Part shown: one piece after another, positions 33,173 through 42,924 of the stretch
How the letters are laid out: every line of letters starts with the position of its first letter
How positions within the stretch are numbered: position 1 is the stretch's first letter
DNA from: Stutzerimonas degradans
GTDB taxonomy: Bacteria > Pseudomonadota > Gammaproteobacteria > Pseudomonadales > Pseudomonadaceae
Assembly (NCBI RefSeq): GCF_024448505.1
Contig: NZ_JAMOHV010000002.1
Span: 369,828 to 433,827 of the forward strand
DNA length: 64,000 nt
Direction of reading: 5' to 3'
Notes under the pieces: generated by a model
The model's input: only the letters and a program-made list of their open reading frames with translations
Told to the model about the DNA's origin: nothing
Databases searched by the model: none
Position numbers and translations under genes: made by a program

Positions 33173-35104
33173 TTACAGCCGGAAACTTCCCATCTGCCGC
33201 CCGAGGTCCTTGGCCAGTTGCGACAGCGCCTGGCAGTCGCTGCGGCAGGCCTGCACATCGCGCGCCGTGGCCTGGGCCAGGTCAGCGATACCCTGCACGT
33301 TACGGGTGATCTCCTCGGTGACGCTGCTCTGCTCCTCGGTTGCCGCGGCAACCTGGGTGTTCATGTCGCTGATGGCCTCGACCTGCTCGGTGATCGCGCC
33401 CAGCGACTGACCGGTGCGCTGGCTGGCCTGCACGCCGGTGCCGGTGGCCGCCTGCCCGGCGTGCATCGAGGCAACGGCATTGTCGGCACCGCTCTTGAGC
33501 CGCTGGATCATCTGCTGGATCTCGTCGGTCGAGCCCTGCGTGCGGCTGGCCAGCGTGCGCACCTCGTCGGCGACCACGGCGAAACCACGGCCCATCTCGC
33601 CCGCCCGTGCCGCCTCGATGGCCGCGTTCAGCGCCAGCAGGTTGGTCTGCTCGGAAATGCCCCGGATGACCGCCAGCACCTGATCGATCGACGCCACCTG
33701 CTGCGCCAGTTCGGTCACCGAGCCGGCCGCCTCGCCGATCTCGCCGGACATCTTCTCGATATGCGCGATCGACTCACCGACCACCCGACGCGCCTGCACG
33801 GCCTCGTCACGCGCGCCTTGCGAAGCCTGCGCCGCGCTGCTGGCATTACGCGCGATCTCCTGCACGGTCAGCCCCATTTCGTGCACGGCGGTGGCCACCA
33901 TGTCGGTCATCTCGTGCTGGCGGCCGGCGCGCGCGGCAGTGTTGTCGACCACCTGCGCGACCTGGCCGACGGCGTTACGCAGCCGCTCGCTGGTGGTAAG
34001 CACATCGCCGATCAGTTCACGCAGGCTGCCGAGGAAGCGGTTGAAGCCGCGCGCCAGGTCGCCCAACTCATCGGCGCGGCTTTCATCGAGACGCCGCGTC
34101 AGGTCACCACCACCGCCGCCAATCTCCACCAGCGCCGCAGTTACCTGGCGGATCGGTCGCACCAGCCCGCGCGCCAGCAGCACGATCACGCCGAGGAACG
34201 CCAGGCCGACGGCCGCGCCGATCAGGCTGGTGATCCACAGCGTGCGCCGTGCTTCGCCGAAGATCTCGGCTTCGGGCACCTCGCTGACCAGCCACCAGCC
34301 GAGCGCTTCCAGCGGCTGCGCCATCGCCAGGAATGCCTCGCCGTCGCGCGCGAAGCGCACGATCTTGCCGCCGCCGCTGCGCAGTTCGCCGGCCGCCGTA
34401 TCGCCGGTCAGCTCGGCCAGCGCCACGCGGTCGTTGTTCTCGTTGCGCGGATGCACCTTGACCCGGCCGTCGGCACCGACCAGATACACCTCGCCACGCT
34501 CGCCGAAGCGGAAATTGGCCACCAGCTCGGACATGCTGCTCAGGCTGTAGCCCAATCCGGCGACGCCGAGGGTGCGGCCATTGGCGCTGATGCGCTGGTT
34601 GATGAACAGCGTCGGCTGGCGGGTAGTCTTGTCGATGTCGATCTCGAAGCGTTTATCCACGCCGCTGTCGATCAGGCTGTAGAACCAGGCGTCGCCGGCC
34701 GCTGCGCGCGACAACGTGCGGCTCAGGCCGGTCTCGGAATAGTAGTTGCCGCTGTCGAGCACCGCGATCGAGGTCGTCAGTGCGTTCTGCTGCGTCTTCA
34801 CGCCCTGCAGGTAGCGGCCGATGGCCTGCGCCTCGCTCGCGTCCTCGCCCGCCGTGAGCCAGTCATGCACCAGCGTATTGCCGGCAATCCCGGCTGTTGC
34901 GGTAACCGGCCCGCTGAGCGTGCGCTCGATGTCGTTGCGGATGGCGGTGATGTTGGCTGGCAGAGCTTCGCCGATCAGGTAGCGCTCGGCGAGCCGGTCG
35001 ACGGCCGAGGCATACACCAGGATCACGATCAACAGGCTGGCCAACAGGGCCGCGCCCATGCTGACAGTCAGCTGCCATTGGATACTGCGTTGCATGAAGC
35101 GCAT
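33173..35104 (-). CDS. Methyl-accepting chemotaxis protein with dCache sensor domain
   Basis: 643-residue chemoreceptor. The first membrane helix is at about residues 12-34, a periplasmic double-Cache domain at 35-285 ([43 protein letters not shown]), the second helix at about 288-310, then HAMP and the signalling tip ([26 protein letters not shown]). Its dCache domain type and position beside urate genes and Tsx recall the purine chemoreceptor McpH of P. putida. A TTGTATAC site lies about 50 bases upstream. That it senses purines is inference. Confidence 0.93.
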   Translation of the reverse strand: MRFMQRSIQWQLTVSMGAALLASLLIVILVYASAVDRLAERYLIGEALPANITAIRNDIERTLSGPVTATAGIAGNTLVHDWLTAGEDASEAQAIGRYLQGVKTQQNALTTSIAVLDSGNYYSETGLSRTLSRAAAGDAWFYSLIDSGVDKRFEIDIDKTTRQPTLFINQRISANGRTLGVAGLGYSLSSMSELVANFRFGERGEVYLVGADGRVKVHPRNENNDRVALAELTGDTAAGELRSGGGKIVRFARDGEAFLAMAQPLEALGWWLVSEVPEAEIFGEARRTLWITSLIGAAVGLAFLGVIVLLARGLVRPIRQVTAALVEIGGGGGDLTRRLDESRADELGDLARGFNRFLGSLRELIGDVLTTSERLRNAVGQVAQVVDNTAARAGRQHEMTDMVATAVHEMGLTVQEIARNASSAAQASQGARDEAVQARRVVGESIAHIEKMSGEIGEAAGSVTELAQQVASIDQVLAVIRGISEQTNLLALNAAIEAARAGEMGRGFAVVADEVRTLASRTQGSTDEIQQMIQRLKSGADNAVASMHAGQAATGTGVQASQRTGQSLGAITEQVEAISDMNTQVAAATEEQSSVTEEITRNVQGIADLAQATARDVQACRSDCQALSQLAKDLGRQMGSFRL

Positions 35105-35154
35105 GGCGTGACTCCGTCTTTTTATTGGTATTAATGATTATTCTGTGGACAATC

Positions 35155-35162
35155 TTGTATAC
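35155..35162. promoter_or_regulatory. GntR-type half palindrome upstream of the chemoreceptor
   Basis: TTGTATAC (eight of ten bases of the TTGTATACAA site) lies 50 bases upstream of the chemoreceptor start, in the gap shared with the divergent ydcZ-like gene. Confidence 0.45.
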
Positions 35163-35362
35163 CGATAGCACGGCTCGGTAAGTCGCTATCGGCCTGCGCA
35201 AGCGGTTACTTGAGACCGCTCGTCCATTACCGAACCCCCATGCGATCAAGGACTGAAGAGGCGTATTCGTTGCGCGCGGAACACCTCCAATGGGATAGCG
35301 CGCTCGTCACGACGCTACCTGCGGAAGCGTTGCCCGATGAATGGAACCTCTCAGCGATATTA

Positions 35363-35372
35363 ATGTATACAA
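35363..35372. promoter_or_regulatory. GntR-type palindrome upstream of the ydcZ-like gene
   Basis: ATGTATACAA, nine of ten bases of the TTGTATACAA site, lies 30 bases before the ydcZ-like start, within or next to its promoter. Confidence 0.55.
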
Positions 35373-35401
35373 TCTTAATAAACTTTGTCTGGAGAATTTC
35401 G

Positions 35402-35851
35402 ATGCCCATGCCTGCCTGGTGGCTACTCGCCCTTCCCCTGATCGCGGGTGCGCTGTTGCCGCTGCAGGCCGGGATGAATGGCGAGGTGGCACGCCAGCTC
35501 TCCAGCGTGATGAACGCCGCGCTGGTGTCGTTCGCGGTCGGCACGCTGGCGCTGCTGTGCATCGTGCTGTTCCAGCGCGATCCGCCCACGCTGCAGGGGT
35601 TGCGCGGAATCACTTGGTGGCACTGGAGCAGCGGCCTGCTCGGTGTCTTTCTCATCGCCACGGCGGCGTACGCCGCGCCACGCGTGGGCGCCTCGCTGTT
35701 CATGGCGTTGCTCCTGGCCGGGCAATTGCTGATGGCGCTGCTGCTCGACCAGTTCGGCTGGGCCGGCTATCGCCAGGCGCCGATCAGCCTGAGCAAGGTG
35801 GGCGGCATGCTGCTGGTGTTCACCGGCGTCTGGCTGATCCGGCGCGGATGA
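35402..35851 (+). CDS. YdcZ/DMT-type small membrane protein
   Basis: 149 residues with about five hydrophobic helices and the N-terminal pattern LPLIAGALLPLQAGMNGEVAR typical of the DUF606/YdcZ branch of the drug/metabolite transporter superfamily. The ATG at 35402 has GGAG seven bases upstream; the longer frame upstream runs through the regulatory region. It is preceded by a TTGTATACAA-like operator and precedes a RutR-like regulator, so it may carry a purine or a breakdown product. The substrate is unknown. Confidence 0.82.
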   Translation: MPMPAWWLLALPLIAGALLPLQAGMNGEVARQLSSVMNAALVSFAVGTLALLCIVLFQRDPPTLQGLRGITWWHWSSGLLGVFLIATAAYAAPRVGASLFMALLLAGQLLMALLLDQFGWAGYRQAPISLSKVGGMLLVFTGVWLIRRG

Positions 35852-36127
35852 CCGGACGACTCCGTATCAAGCACCTGCGTGCCGCGCAGGTATGCCGGTG
35901 CGCAACGCAGCGCATTGCCGGTCGCGCGAGGGTTCGTATCGCAGTGATCGATGAGCGAAAAAAGCTGTACACCTGACTGAGCGCACTCGGGTGCCGAATC
36001 GTCCCTGCAGTTCGCCCTTGTTGGAACCGCCTCGCTGCAGCAGAATTTCCGCACTTTTGCCCAGCGCTCGTCATTGAGCAGTCCCGGGTCGGTATCGACC
36101 GGCCCCGCCGCGGAAATCGAACAATCC

Positions 36128-36754
36128 ATGTCCAGTATCCGAGAGCGCAACAAAGAACTGATCCTGCGTGCCGCCAGCGAGGAGTTCGCCGAGAAGGGCT
36201 TCGCCGCCACCAAGACCAGCGACATCGCCGCGCGCGCCGGGCTGCCCAAGCCCAACGTCTACTACTACTTCAAGTCGAAGGAAAACCTCTACCGGGAGGT
36301 GCTGGAGAGCATCGTCGAGCCGTTGCTGGAGGCCTCGGCGCCGTTCAACCAGCCGGGCCACCCGGCGGATGTGCTGCGCGCCTACATCCGCACCAAGATC
36401 CGCATCTCGCGCGACCACGCCTGCGCCTCGAAGGTGTTCGCCAGCGAGATCATGCATGGCGCGCCGCACCTGTCGCCGGAGCGCACCGCCCAGCTCAATG
36501 CGCAGGCGGCGCACAACATCGCCTGCATCCAGCGCTGGATCGATCAGGGCCTGATGACCCGGATCGACCCTCATCACCTGCTGTTCAGCATCTGGGCGGC
36601 GACGCAGACCTATGCCGATTTCGACTGGCAGATCAGCACCGTCACCGGCAAGGCGCAGCTCGACGACGCCGACTATGACGCCGCCGCCGAAACCATCATC
36701 CGCCTGGTCCTAAAAGGCTGCGAAATCACCGAGCCAGCCGCGCCGTCTGCGTGA
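36128..36754 (+). CDS. TetR-family regulator, RutR-like
   Basis: 208 residues. N-terminal TetR HTH (ILRAASEEFAEKGFAATKTSDIAARAGLPKPNVYYYFKSKENLY, about residues 10-50) and a C-terminal ligand-binding domain of the YcdC/RutR type (RISRDHACASKVFASEIMHGAPHL, IDPHHLLFSIWAATQTYADFD). RutR of E. coli senses uracil and controls pyrimidine and purine genes. The ATG at 36128 gives the family-typical length. No good Shine-Dalgarno is visible. It converges with the znuD gene. Its link to the purine region is positional. Confidence 0.88.
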   Translation: MSSIRERNKELILRAASEEFAEKGFAATKTSDIAARAGLPKPNVYYYFKSKENLYREVLESIVEPLLEASAPFNQPGHPADVLRAYIRTKIRISRDHACASKVFASEIMHGAPHLSPERTAQLNAQAAHNIACIQRWIDQGLMTRIDPHHLLFSIWAATQTYADFDWQISTVTGKAQLDDADYDAAAETIIRLVLKGCEITEPAAPSA

Positions 36755-36763
36755 ACGTCGGAG

Positions 36764-38764
36764 TCAGAACGCCAGGCGCACGCCCACGGTCAGGTTGCGG
36801 CCCGGTAGCAGCACCTCGTCCTTGATGAAGGAGGTGTGCTGACGCGCCTTCTCGTCGAGCAGGTTGTTGGCTTTCAGATAGAGCAGGTAGTCGGTCTGCT
36901 CCAGCGAGCCGCTGTAACCCAGGCTGGCGCCGAGCATGTTGTAGCCGCCGGTTTCGCTTTCGTAGTCGGCCAGTTCGTCCTGACGCTGCACGCGGTAGAA
37001 CTCCAGCTGGCCGTTGAGCACCGGGGTGAAGCTCTGCTCGACCCGCACGCCCAGGCGGTCGGCCGGAATGCGCGGCAGGTCGCCGCCGCCATCACGCAAT
37101 TTGCCGCGCACATGGTCGCCGAACAGGGTGAAGGCGGTGGCGTCGGTGGCCTGGAAACGTACCTCGCCTTCCGCGCCGGTCAGCACCGCATCCTGCTGGC
37201 GGTATTCGATTTCGCGGTAGCCGCCGCCGATGTCGTGGCCAGTGTCGGCGGCATAGATGAAATCATCCACCTGATTGCGGAACAGGCTGAAGCTGAACGT
37301 GGTGCGCCCGGCGAACTTGCGCAAGGTCAGCTCGGCGTTGTGCGAGGTTTCTTCTTCCAGATCGAGATTGCCCAGCTCGACGGTACGCGTGGCGGCATGC
37401 GGACCGTTGGCGTACAGCTCCTCGGCGCTGGGCAGACGCTGCGAGCGCGACAGCGAGAAGCCCAGCGAGTACTGCGGGGCGAACGTCCACACCGCGCCGG
37501 CGGACAGCGAGGTGCCGCTGTGATCGGTATCCGGGCGGCCGTCGGCGTCGATGTCCTGCCATTCGTGCCGCAAGCCAAGCTCGTAGCTCCAGGCCCCGGC
37601 GGTGTACTCCTCGAGCAGGAACAGGCCGTGGTTGCGCGTCAGCGTCTGCGGTATGTAGGCCTCTTCGCCGAGCGCCTCGAAGTCACGTCGCAGGGTCTGC
37701 GCACCGAGTACACCGCGCCAGCCGAACAGCGGCTGGTGCGTGAGTTCCAGACGCGCATCGGTGGCGTCGTTGGTGAAACGGGTGCCGACTTCACCGCCTT
37801 CAATCTCCTCGTGCTGGTAGTTGCTGTGGCCGACGCGCAGGCGTGCCAGTGCGAAGCCCGGTAGCGGGTCGCTGAGTTCGCCGCGCAGGTCCCAGCGCTT
37901 CTGCCGCATGTCGACGTACGGCACCGCGCCTTCGTGATCATGGTCGTGCTCGTCGTCATGATCGTCATGGCCGCCGCAGTGCCAATCGCTGCCGTGGGTG
38001 TGGCAGTCGGCATGTTCGTGAGCCAGCAGCCCGTAGCGGTTGTTCTGTTCGCCGTAGGCCGCGCCCAGGTAGCCGCGCTCGCCGATGTAGCTGGCGCCCA
38101 GGGTGAAGCTGTCGGTGTCGTTGTAGGAGCCGGCCTGCTTGTTCGGCGAACCCGGGATCTCGTACGCGTCGGCCTGGCGCTTGGTGCCTTCGGCGCGCAC
38201 GGCGAAGTTGCCGCTGCCGGCAGTGATGCCGAACACACCGGCACCTTCGTTCGCCACACTGTTGGCACGTAGCTCGAGCTCGCCTTCGTAGCCCTTCTCC
38301 GGGATGTAGGTGGGGATCTTCCGGTCTATCACGTTGACCACGCCGCCATACAGCAACGCCGCCGGCCCTTTGAGCACCTCGATGCGCTCGGCCAGCAGCG
38401 GCTCGCTGGTCACCGCATGGTCGGGGCTCATCGTCGATGCATCGAGCAGCTCCACACCATCGCTCAGTACCTTGACCCGCGCGCCATCCAGCCCGCGAAT
38501 CACCGGCCGGCCCACACCGGCGCCGAAACTGCTGGAACGCACCCCGGGCAGGCTTTCCAGCGTTTCACCGAGGGTCGCCTCGCGGCGCAGCACCAGTTCG
38601 TCACCCTCCATGACCGCAGCCGGCGTGGTCATCTCGTGGCTCTGTCTATCCAGCCCGCTGGCGCTCACCACCACCGGTTGCAGTTCGAGCGGATCGGCAC
38701 CCCAGACGGACGCCGGCAGCGCAAGACCGATGGCCCAGGCCAGGGGGTGAAGCTTCGATTTCAT
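36764..38764 (-). CDS. znuD: ZnuD-type TonB-dependent zinc receptor
   Basis: 666-residue outer-membrane receptor. Signal peptide cleaved after SVWGA, a TonB-box-like PVVVSAS, a plug domain (ETLESLPGVRSSSFGAGVGR; RIEVLKGPAALLYGG) and a 22-strand barrel ending in LAF. An external loop at about residues 249-278 is packed with His, Asp and Cys (HEHADCHTHGSDWHCGGHDD and onward), the hallmark of ZnuD-like zinc receptors. A Zur-box-like palindrome lies about 100 bases upstream, so it should be induced by zinc starvation. Confidence 0.9.
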   Translation of the reverse strand: MKSKLHPLAWAIGLALPASVWGADPLELQPVVVSASGLDRQSHEMTTPAAVMEGDELVLRREATLGETLESLPGVRSSSFGAGVGRPVIRGLDGARVKVLSDGVELLDASTMSPDHAVTSEPLLAERIEVLKGPAALLYGGVVNVIDRKIPTYIPEKGYEGELELRANSVANEGAGVFGITAGSGNFAVRAEGTKRQADAYEIPGSPNKQAGSYNDTDSFTLGASYIGERGYLGAAYGEQNNRYGLLAHEHADCHTHGSDWHCGGHDDHDDEHDHDHEGAVPYVDMRQKRWDLRGELSDPLPGFALARLRVGHSNYQHEEIEGGEVGTRFTNDATDARLELTHQPLFGWRGVLGAQTLRRDFEALGEEAYIPQTLTRNHGLFLLEEYTAGAWSYELGLRHEWQDIDADGRPDTDHSGTSLSAGAVWTFAPQYSLGFSLSRSQRLPSAEELYANGPHAATRTVELGNLDLEEETSHNAELTLRKFAGRTTFSFSLFRNQVDDFIYAADTGHDIGGGYREIEYRQQDAVLTGAEGEVRFQATDATAFTLFGDHVRGKLRDGGGDLPRIPADRLGVRVEQSFTPVLNGQLEFYRVQRQDELADYESETGGYNMLGASLGYSGSLEQTDYLLYLKANNLLDEKARQHTSFIKDEVLLPGRNLTVGVRLAF

Positions 38765-38867
38765 GTGACTCTCCAGACTGTGACGGTTGCTCGCAGAACC
38801 GCGCCAAGGCAGCGCGCCAGCTCTTCCAGGAGGCAGGCGCGGTGGCGCGGGGTGGAGAATCTAGCAT

Positions 38868-38880
38868 GTTATATCGTAAC
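38868..38880 (-). promoter_or_regulatory. Zur-box-like operator upstream of znuD
   Basis: GTTATATCGTAAC, an imperfect palindrome (GTTA...TAAC) in an AT-rich stretch, lies 104 bases before the znuD start. It resembles the GTTATA-N-TATAAC Zur sites of pseudomonads. Confidence 0.65.
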
Positions 38881-38990
38881 AATTAAGAATCTTTTTCCCT
38901 CTGCGCGTACAACCCGGCGCGGGTATCGACGGTCCGAAGAGAAACAGCTACGGCCCATGCGCTTCATCGACCACCCGAGGAGACACCGAC

Positions 38991-39215
38991 ATGAGCGTTC
39001 AAATCGACACCACCAGCGGCACTTGCACCGCCGTGATCGCCGGCCACACGCACCGCTGCGCCGTCGCCGATACCCGCGTCAGCACCGATCCGCAGGCGCG
39101 CATGTCGGTCCTGCACATAGACGGCGCGAGCATCCATGTGCCCGAAGAACAGGCCGAACACCTGATCGCCGCGGGCGCCAAGGACGACCGCGCCAACCTG
39201 ATCGTCGACGACTGA
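38991..39215 (+). CDS. Small conserved hypothetical protein (DUF3203-like)
   Basis: 74 residues, soluble and acidic, beginning SVQIDTTSGTCTAVIAGHTHRC and ending ANLIVDD. Its size and N-terminal pattern resemble the pseudomonad DUF3203 family, whose role is not known to me. AGGAG precedes the ATG. It is divergent from znuD, but no evidence ties its function to zinc apart from that. Confidence 0.72.
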   Translation: MSVQIDTTSGTCTAVIAGHTHRCAVADTRVSTDPQARMSVLHIDGASIHVPEEQAEHLIAAGAKDDRANLIVDD

Positions 39216-39288
39216 CCCAGCAGTCGGGGCTTGGGGCCGCATCAGCAGGACGGCTATCCTTGGCACTCCCCTGCAACCGGTGCCGTCC

Positions 39289-39693
39289 ATGTCCCTTCTC
39301 CGCCGTGCGTTCGTTCCCACCGCCGCGCTGCTGCTCAGCGCCTGTGCGCAGCAAGCACCCAGCACGTTGACGCTGGAGAACCATCCGAGCCATTGCCAGC
39401 CGCTGCGGTTGAGCGCCGGCCAGGAGTTCAACCTGCGCCTGCCGAGCAACCCCACCACCGGCTTTCGCTGGACGCTGCGCGCTGACGGCGCGCCGCAGCT
39501 GAAACTGCTCGGTCCCGAGGTGTACACGGTGCCCGAGGAAGCAGGCCTGGTGGGCAGCGCCGGCGTATCGACCTGGCGCTTCCGCGCCGTGGCGCCCGGA
39601 GAAGCCCTGCTTGCCCTCGATTACGCCCGCCCGTGGGAAATCGGTGTCGCTCCGGCCCAATCGCTGAACTGCCGCATCCGCGTCGATCAGTAG
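39289..39693 (+). CDS. Chagasin-like (I42) protease inhibitor lipoprotein
   Basis: 134 residues. A lipoprotein signal with lipobox LLSAC (Cys at about residue 19) is followed by a chagasin/ICP immunoglobulin-like domain. The three inhibitory loop motifs are present: NPTTGFRW, a Gly-rich VGSAGVSTWRFRA segment and the RPWE motif (ARPWEIG). Such proteins inhibit papain-like cysteine proteases and are lipid-anchored in the envelope here. The ATG at 39289 is preferred over an upstream GTG. Confidence 0.88.
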   Translation: MSLLRRAFVPTAALLLSACAQQAPSTLTLENHPSHCQPLRLSAGQEFNLRLPSNPTTGFRWTLRADGAPQLKLLGPEVYTVPEEAGLVGSAGVSTWRFRAVAPGEALLALDYARPWEIGVAPAQSLNCRIRVDQ

Positions 39694-39799
39694 CCTGCCA
39701 AGCCAAACCACTCACAACCGCCCCCGCTTCCGCCCGGCAGAAACCCGGAAAATCACCTATACCAAACACAGGGATCGTCAGCTGTTGGGGGAAAGGGAA

Positions 39800-40369
39800 A
39801 TGGACGGCTTCAGAGCGTACCCACTGTGCTGCGCGCTGGCCCTGCTGGCCGGTTGCGGCAACCTGCTACCCAGCGAGCGAGCGGAAGTCAGTTCGACTTT
39901 CCGCGATTATCTGGACGCCGAAACCAGCTTCGAGCGCGCCATTCCCGGTCGCACCACGCGCAGCGAGCTGTTCACCCTCGGCTTCGATCCGCAGCAAGGT
40001 GGCAATGGCCGGATCCTCTCGTTCCTCGACGTGCGCATGCTGTTCGTGCAACCGAACATTCCCATCGATTACCTGCCGGACAGCCTGGTCCGCTGCCTGG
40101 AGGCCAAGGAACGCTGCAACGGCTACGCCTTCGAGTTCACCCAGACCGACAGCCAGCGCGTCGGCAGCTTCTGGGCGGACGTGCTGAACTTCCGCAAGAA
40201 TCGCCAGGTGCAGGGCTGGAACCTGCGCGCCGTGTTCGTCCTGGTGGACGACGTGCTAGTGCACAAGGTCAGCAACGGCGAGCCGCAGATTCGTCGTTAT
40301 CAGGTCCAGCGCAACCCGTTGGGGCCGCTGCAGGGTGCCGGCGAGTTTCTTTCCGATCAGCTGAAATGA
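39800..40369 (+). CDS. Hypothetical lipoprotein
   Basis: 189 residues. The signal MDGFRAYPLCCALALLAGC has its lipobox Cys at residue 19, followed by a soluble alpha/beta domain (FERAIPGRTTRSELFTLGFDP; GYAFEFTQTDSQRVGSFWADV; QVQGWNLRAVFVLVDDVLVHK). AGGGA lies before the ATG. It ends 62 bases before cmoA. I do not recognise a named family; envelope location is clear from the signal. Confidence 0.82.
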   Translation: MDGFRAYPLCCALALLAGCGNLLPSERAEVSSTFRDYLDAETSFERAIPGRTTRSELFTLGFDPQQGGNGRILSFLDVRMLFVQPNIPIDYLPDSLVRCLEAKERCNGYAFEFTQTDSQRVGSFWADVLNFRKNRQVQGWNLRAVFVLVDDVLVHKVSNGEPQIRRYQVQRNPLGPLQGAGEFLSDQLK

Positions 40370-40431
40370 GCGAACGGGCGCTGCACTTGGGCTAAAATGC
40401 GCGCCTTTTTTGCTTAGCCCGGAATGCAGCC

Positions 40432-41175
40432 GTGACGCAACTCCCCGACCGCATCTACGCCACCCCTCAGGCGCGGGTCGCCGATTTCGTGTTCAACGAG
40501 GACGTGGTGCGCGTCTTCCCGGACATGATCAAGCGCTCGGTACCTGGCTATCCGGCGATCGTCGAGAACATCGGCGTGATCGCCGCGCAGTTCGCCCAGC
40601 CAAACACCTGTCTGTACGACCTGGGCTGTTCGCTGGGCGCGGTGACCCAGGCGTTGCGCCGCCATGTGAAGGCCGACAACTGCCGGGTGCTGGCCGTGGA
40701 CAACTCCGCGGCCATGGTCGAGCGCTGCCGCGAGTACCTGCATGCACAGGATTCCATGTTCCAGGAGCTGCTGTCGGTCGAGGTGATCGAGCGCGACATC
40801 CTCGCGCTGGAATTTCAGCCGAGTTCGCTGGTTGCGCTGAATTTCACCCTGCAGTTCATCGCCCCCGAGCAACGTCCCGCGCTACTCGGCGCCATTCGCC
40901 GGGCACTGGTGCCGGGCGGTGCGCTGATCCTCTCGGAGAAGCTGCGTTTCGCCGATGAAGGCGAACAGCAGCTGCTCACCGACCTGCATATTGCCTTCAA
41001 ACGCGCCAACGGCTACAGCGAGCTGGAAATCGCGCAGAAGCGAAGTGCCATCGAGAACGTGATGAAGCCGGACAGCCTGGAAGTCCATCGCCAGCGCCTG
41101 TTGGATGCCGGTTTCTCCAAGGTTGTGCCCTGGTTCCAGTGCCTGAACTTCGCCTCGCTGATCGCCCTGCCATGA
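40432..41175 (+). CDS. cmoA: Carboxy-S-adenosylmethionine synthase
   Basis: 247-residue SAM-dependent enzyme that makes carboxy-SAM from SAM and prephenate for tRNA cmo5U34 synthesis. Signature segments are [28 protein letters not shown] at the N-terminus, the SAM-binding [13 protein letters not shown] and [13 protein letters not shown]. The start is GTG. Its stop overlaps the cmoB start (ATGA), so the two are coupled. Confidence 0.95.
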   Translation: MTQLPDRIYATPQARVADFVFNEDVVRVFPDMIKRSVPGYPAIVENIGVIAAQFAQPNTCLYDLGCSLGAVTQALRRHVKADNCRVLAVDNSAAMVERCREYLHAQDSMFQELLSVEVIERDILALEFQPSSLVALNFTLQFIAPEQRPALLGAIRRALVPGGALILSEKLRFADEGEQQLLTDLHIAFKRANGYSELEIAQKRSAIENVMKPDSLEVHRQRLLDAGFSKVVPWFQCLNFASLIALP

Positions 41176-42134
41176 ATCTCGACCTGACTCCCCTCGCCTG
41201 GCGCCTGGCCGGCACTCCGCTGGCCGCCTGGGCCAATGGCGTGCAGCAGCAACTGAACGCCAAGCTGGAAATCGGCCACGGTGACTTGCCACGCTGGCGA
41301 CGCGCCGTCGACGCGCTGCCCGCGCTGACGCCTGCGGCAATCGAACTGCGTGACGGCTTTCGTCTGGAGGCCGGTTGCGACGACGCGACCCGCCAGGCGA
41401 CCCGCGAAGCCCTGATGGGACTCTCGCCCTGGCGCAAGGGACCGTTCGAGGTGTTCGGCGTGCATGTGGATACCGAGTGGCGCTCGGACTGGAAGTGGCA
41501 GCGGGTCGCACCGCATCTGGATCTGGTCGGCAAGCGCATCCTCGACGTCGGCTGCGGCAACGGCTACTACATGTGGCGCATGCTCGGCGCCGGCGCCGAC
41601 AGCGTGGTGGGCGTCGATCCCAACTGGCTGTTCTTCTGCCAATTCCATGCGATGAAGCGTTACCTGCCGGAGCTGCCGGTGTGGCACCTGCCCTTCGCGC
41701 TGGAAGAGTTACCCGCGAAGCTCGAAGGCTTCGAGACCGTATTCTCCATGGGTGTGCTCTACCACCGCCGCTCGCCCATCGACCACCTGCTCGACCTGAA
41801 AGACTGTCTGATCCGGGGCGGCGAACTGGTGCTGGAGACACTGGTGGTCGACGGCGACGAAAACACCGCGCTGGTGCCCGAGGACCGTTACGCGCAGATG
41901 CGCAACGTCTGGTTCCTGCCTTCGGTGTCCGCACTGGAACGCTGGCTGCGCCGGGCTGGCTTCGTCGACGTGCGCTGCGTGGATGTCAGCGTGACCCGCG
42001 TCGAAGAACAGCGCAGCACCGAATGGATGCGCTACCAGTCGCTTCCCGACTTTCTCGATCCGCAGGACCATAGCAGGACCGTGGAGGGCCTGCCGGCGCC
42101 CATGCGCGCCGTGTTACTGGCGCGCAAGCCGTAG
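41172..42134 (+). CDS. cmoB: tRNA U34 carboxymethyltransferase
   Basis: 320-residue enzyme that transfers the carboxymethyl group from carboxy-SAM to 5-hydroxyuridine at tRNA position 34. The N-terminal domain precedes a Rossmann fold with [20 protein letters not shown] and [30 protein letters not shown] is also typical. The ATG at 41172 overlaps the cmoA stop and gives the family length. It converges on pdxJ. Confidence 0.95.
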   Translation: MNLDLTPLAWRLAGTPLAAWANGVQQQLNAKLEIGHGDLPRWRRAVDALPALTPAAIELRDGFRLEAGCDDATRQATREALMGLSPWRKGPFEVFGVHVDTEWRSDWKWQRVAPHLDLVGKRILDVGCGNGYYMWRMLGAGADSVVGVDPNWLFFCQFHAMKRYLPELPVWHLPFALEELPAKLEGFETVFSMGVLYHRRSPIDHLLDLKDCLIRGGELVLETLVVDGDENTALVPEDRYAQMRNVWFLPSVSALERWLRRAGFVDVRCVDVSVTRVEEQRSTEWMRYQSLPDFLDPQDHSRTVEGLPAPMRAVLLARKP

Positions 42135-42177
42135 GCGAAAAACGCGCGAAGCTCTTTTTCCGCCGCTGCGCACCGGC

Positions 42178-42924
42178 TCAACCCCGCGCGGCGGCCGCGA
42201 GTATCAACTGCTTCATTTCCGCTACCGCCTGCTTGAACCCGACGAACAGCGCATGCGCAACAATGGCGTGGCCGATGTTCAGCTCGTTGATTCCGCGGAT
42301 CGCGGCGATCGCCTCGGTGTTGTGGTAATGCAGCCCGTGCCCGGCATTGACGATCAGTCCGTGACTGAGCCCGGCCTCGACCCCCTCACGGATGCGTGCC
42401 AGCTCGCAGGCACGCTCGGCTGCACTGTGCGCGTCGGCATAGCGGCCGGTGTGCAACTCGATGGCTGGCGCCCCGATGCGCGCCGCCGCATCGATCTGTC
42501 TCGGGTCGGCATCGATGAACAGCGAAACCTCCGCGCCGCAAGCATGCAGGCGCTCGACCGCAGCGCGGATGCGCGCTTCCTGGCCGGCTACATCCAACCC
42601 ACCTTCGGTGGTCAGTTCCTGACGGGTTTCCGGCACCAGACAGACATGCTCCGGGCGCAGGTGCTCGGCAAAGGTGAGCATGGCCTCGGTGACGCCCATC
42701 TCGAAGTTCATCCGCGTCTGCAGAACGTCCTTCATCAGCAACACGTCACGTTCCTGGATATGCCGACGGTCCTCGCGCAGATGCACGGTGATGCCGTCTG
42801 CCCCGGCTTCTTCGGCATCCAGCGCCGCCTTGACCGGGTCCGGGTAACGCGTGCCACGCGCTTGGCGCAGCGTAGCAATATGATCGACGTTGACGCCGAG
42901 CAGAATTCGATTGGCTTCAGCCAC
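42178..42924 (-). CDS. pdxJ: Pyridoxine 5'-phosphate synthase
   Basis: 248-residue TIM-barrel enzyme that condenses deoxyxylulose phosphate with aminoacetone phosphate to form pyridoxine phosphate. Characteristic parts are the N-terminal [34 protein letters not shown] and the [12 protein letters not shown] segment. Its start overlaps the recO stop by eight bases. It is the distal gene of the lepA-to-pdxJ run. Confidence 0.96.
   Translation of the reverse strand: MAEANRILLGVNVDHIATLRQARGTRYPDPVKAALDAEEAGADGITVHLREDRRHIQERDVLLMKDVLQTRMNFEMGVTEAMLTFAEHLRPEHVCLVPETRQELTTEGGLDVAGQEARIRAAVERLHACGAEVSLFIDADPRQIDAAARIGAPAIELHTGRYADAHSAAERACELARIREGVEAGLSHGLIVNAGHGLHYHNTEAIAAIRGINELNIGHAIVAHALFVGFKQAVAEMKQLILAAAARG

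Noticed and set aside
32675..35134. Very long plus-strand open frame opposite the chemoreceptor
   Set aside because: It is exactly antisense to a chemoreceptor with complete domains, and its His/Arg/Gly-rich sequence has no recognisable fold; a GC-rich shadow frame.
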